From an uncultured Lacticaseibacillus sp. (GTDB lineage: Bacteria > Bacillota > Bacilli > Lactobacillales > Lactobacillaceae): a stretch of 26,381 nt of DNA. The DNA is taken from positions 1 through 26,381 of the forward strand of contig CAKRNG010000024.1 in NCBI GenBank assembly GCA_934370925.1, read 5' to 3'. Of the stretch, positions 25,525 to 26,381 are shown one piece after another; position 1 is the stretch's first letter, and each line of letters opens with the position of its first letter. The translations under genes were made by a program, and so were the position numbers. Under the pieces are notes generated by a model. It saw only the letters and a list, made by a program, of their open reading frames with translations, was not told where the DNA came from and did not search any database.

Positions 25525-25817
25525 TACGCCATTTTGTCTGGGAAGTGATTGCTTCCTGGTGTATGTTTAGCAATGTGAGTGAAGTGTCGCGTGTTGATTT
25601 TAGAAATGTCAGCAGGTTTTACATTTATTTTTGAGAATTCTTGGGGAGATGAGTCACTTTTTTGGTTGAAGGGTTTGTTCTAGGCAGGTCAAACGCGGGT
25701 GAATCATGAAGAATCGGGTGGCTTTTAAGGGATATTCGAATGTCGCTGCACTTTGGACTTAAGATTTCTGAGTTGTTATTTCCTTACAACGGATGCTTTG
25801 TGTTAAATGATAGTCAG

Positions 25818-25850
25818 GAACTCGGCGTAACCCACGCCGAGTTCTTTTTG
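25818..25850 (+). terminator. Duplicated terminator (copy 3)
   Basis: Identical stem and T-run again, in repeat copy 3; together the three insulate the rRNA operon from upstream transcription. Confidence 0.85.
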
Positions 25851-26184
25851 TACGCCATTTTGTCTGGGAAGTGATTGCTTCCTGGTGTATGTTTAGCAAT
25901 GTGAGTGAAGTGTCGCGTGTTGATTTTAGAAATGTCAGCAGGTTTTACATTTATTTTTGAGAATTCTTGGGGAGATGAGTCACTTTTTTGGTTGAAGGGT
26001 TTATTCTAGGTAGGTCAAACGCGGGTGAATCATGAATAATCGGGTAACTTTTAAGGGATATTCGTTGGTTTGTTACGAAAATAAACAAATTATTTTTGCA
26101 CCTTTGTGAAATGTTTCTTCCATAGAGTAACGTAAAAGGTCTGTGGTAAAAGGTGTTGATCTGTAAAAAAGTTTGTGAAATGTT

Positions 26185-26213
26185 TTGACAAACGCAGCTG
26201 TAGTTGGTACTAT
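26185..26213 (+). promoter_or_regulatory. rRNA operon promoter P1
   Basis: A consensus TTGACA (26185-26190), 17-bp spacer, TACTAT (26208-26213). AT-rich sequence upstream could act as an UP element. Confidence 0.75.
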
Positions 26214-26224
26214 ATCTAGGTTGT

Positions 26225-26266
26225 CTTGTTGAGCCGGCGCCAAGCGCTGGCAAACACCTCAACAAG
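26225..26266 (+). other. Hairpin between rRNA promoters P1 and P2
   Basis: CTTGTTGAG pairs with CTCAACAAG, with an inner GCCGGCGCCAAGCGCTGGC region that can fold further. Only P1 transcripts would contain it, right at their 5' end. Confidence 0.5.
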
Positions 26267-26282
26267 TTGTTGAAAATAATCG

Positions 26283-26311
26283 TTGACAAATGATTATCAT
26301 CGTCGTATGAT
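26283..26311 (+). promoter_or_regulatory. rRNA operon promoter P2
   Basis: TTGACA (26283-26288), 17-bp spacer, TATGAT (26306-26311): a near-consensus sigma-A promoter 98 bp downstream of P1. Confidence 0.85.
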
Positions 26312-26381
26312 ATAAAAGTTGTCGCGAGGCAATGACTTAACTAAGTGGTTCCTTGAAAACTGAACAAAGTTTCGTATAAAT
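26312..26381 (+). other. Leader of an rRNA operon (16S gene beyond window)
   Basis: The window ends with CCTTGAAAACTGAACAAAG, a sequence type common just before 16S rRNA genes in Lactobacillales. Together with the tandem promoters this marks the start of an rrn operon. The mature 16S sequence itself is not in the window. Confidence 0.75.

Larger units (their letters stand above)
25098..26064 (+). repeat. Three tandem copies of a 315-326 bp segment containing the abc-F gene end and terminator
   Basis: Copy 1 is 25098-25412, copy 2 25413-25738 and copy 3 25739-26064. Each begins with the final codons of the ABC-F gene (reading NVAAL..., stop), then a terminator, a small hairpin and about 190 bp of AT-rich sequence ending GGGATATTCG. 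Copies 2 and 3 are nearly identical and share a 10-bp longer start; copy 1 is more diverged. After copy 3 the sequence leaves the repeat and enters the rRNA promoter region. No gene is seen in the 940 bp. Confidence 0.92.

Noticed and set aside
25098..26064. CRISPR-like or minisatellite array
   Set aside because: The units are over 300 bp, include coding and terminator sequence, and have no spacer pattern.
25951..26289. Minus-strand open frame of 112 codons before the rRNA operon
   Set aside because: It covers the repeat tail and both rRNA promoters and has no plausible start signals.
26286..26302. Fur-box-like ATGATTATCAT in the P2 spacer
   Set aside because: It is a partial match only and lies in a spacer that any AT-rich sequence could give; an iron regulator on an rRNA promoter is not expected.

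Overview
The window reads as chromosomal DNA of a Gram-positive lactic acid bacterium, most likely Lactobacillaceae with a genome near 50% GC. Supporting signs are strong GGAGG-type ribosome binding sites, some TTG/GTG starts, a MurE of the lysine-adding type, mannose-family PTS genes, an Nramp Mn transporter, and a right edge that is a ribosomal RNA operon promoter/leader. I cannot name the species.

Left part (1-8150): a minus-strand operon encodes an ABC exporter (ATPase, permease) and a TetR regulator, with a palindromic operator on its promoter. Plus-strand guaB (IMP dehydrogenase) follows, with a PurBox-like site. Next comes a 300-bp structured dispersed repeat, then mntH, whose promoter lies between two TetR-type palindromes, and a second tetR gene downstream.

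Middle (8150-14180): a cell-envelope block on the plus strand. It holds a VanR/VanS-like two-component system, a secreted D-Ala-D-Ala carboxypeptidase (dacA), a GreA-type elongation factor and MurE. Strong hairpin terminators separate most of these units.

Amino-sugar locus (14180-21210): about 750 bp of AT-richer non-coding DNA carries many ATTGGTAC/ATTGGTATAGA operator-like sites. It precedes a GntR/HutC regulator, an AgaS-type SIS aldose-ketose isomerase/deaminase, a complete mannose-family PTS (IIB, IIC, IID, IIA) and NagA deacetylase. The set resembles the known gnb/aga systems for GalNAc or galacto-N-biose but has no glycosidase here: import and phosphorylation, deacetylation by NagA, then deamination/isomerisation by AgaS.

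Right part (21210-26381): a second copy of the dispersed repeat, a histidine-phosphatase-family gene, an unrecognised 109-aa gene, a short deleted repeat copy, signal peptidase I and an ABC-F ATPase. A 315-326 bp segment that includes the end of the ABC-F gene and its terminator is then present three times in tandem. The window ends in two tandem sigma-A promoters and the leader of an rRNA operon whose 16S gene lies just outside.

The most unusual material is non-coding: a dispersed element whose copies show compensatory base changes in a long hairpin, the tandem triplication before the rRNA operon, and the operator field upstream of the GntR gene.
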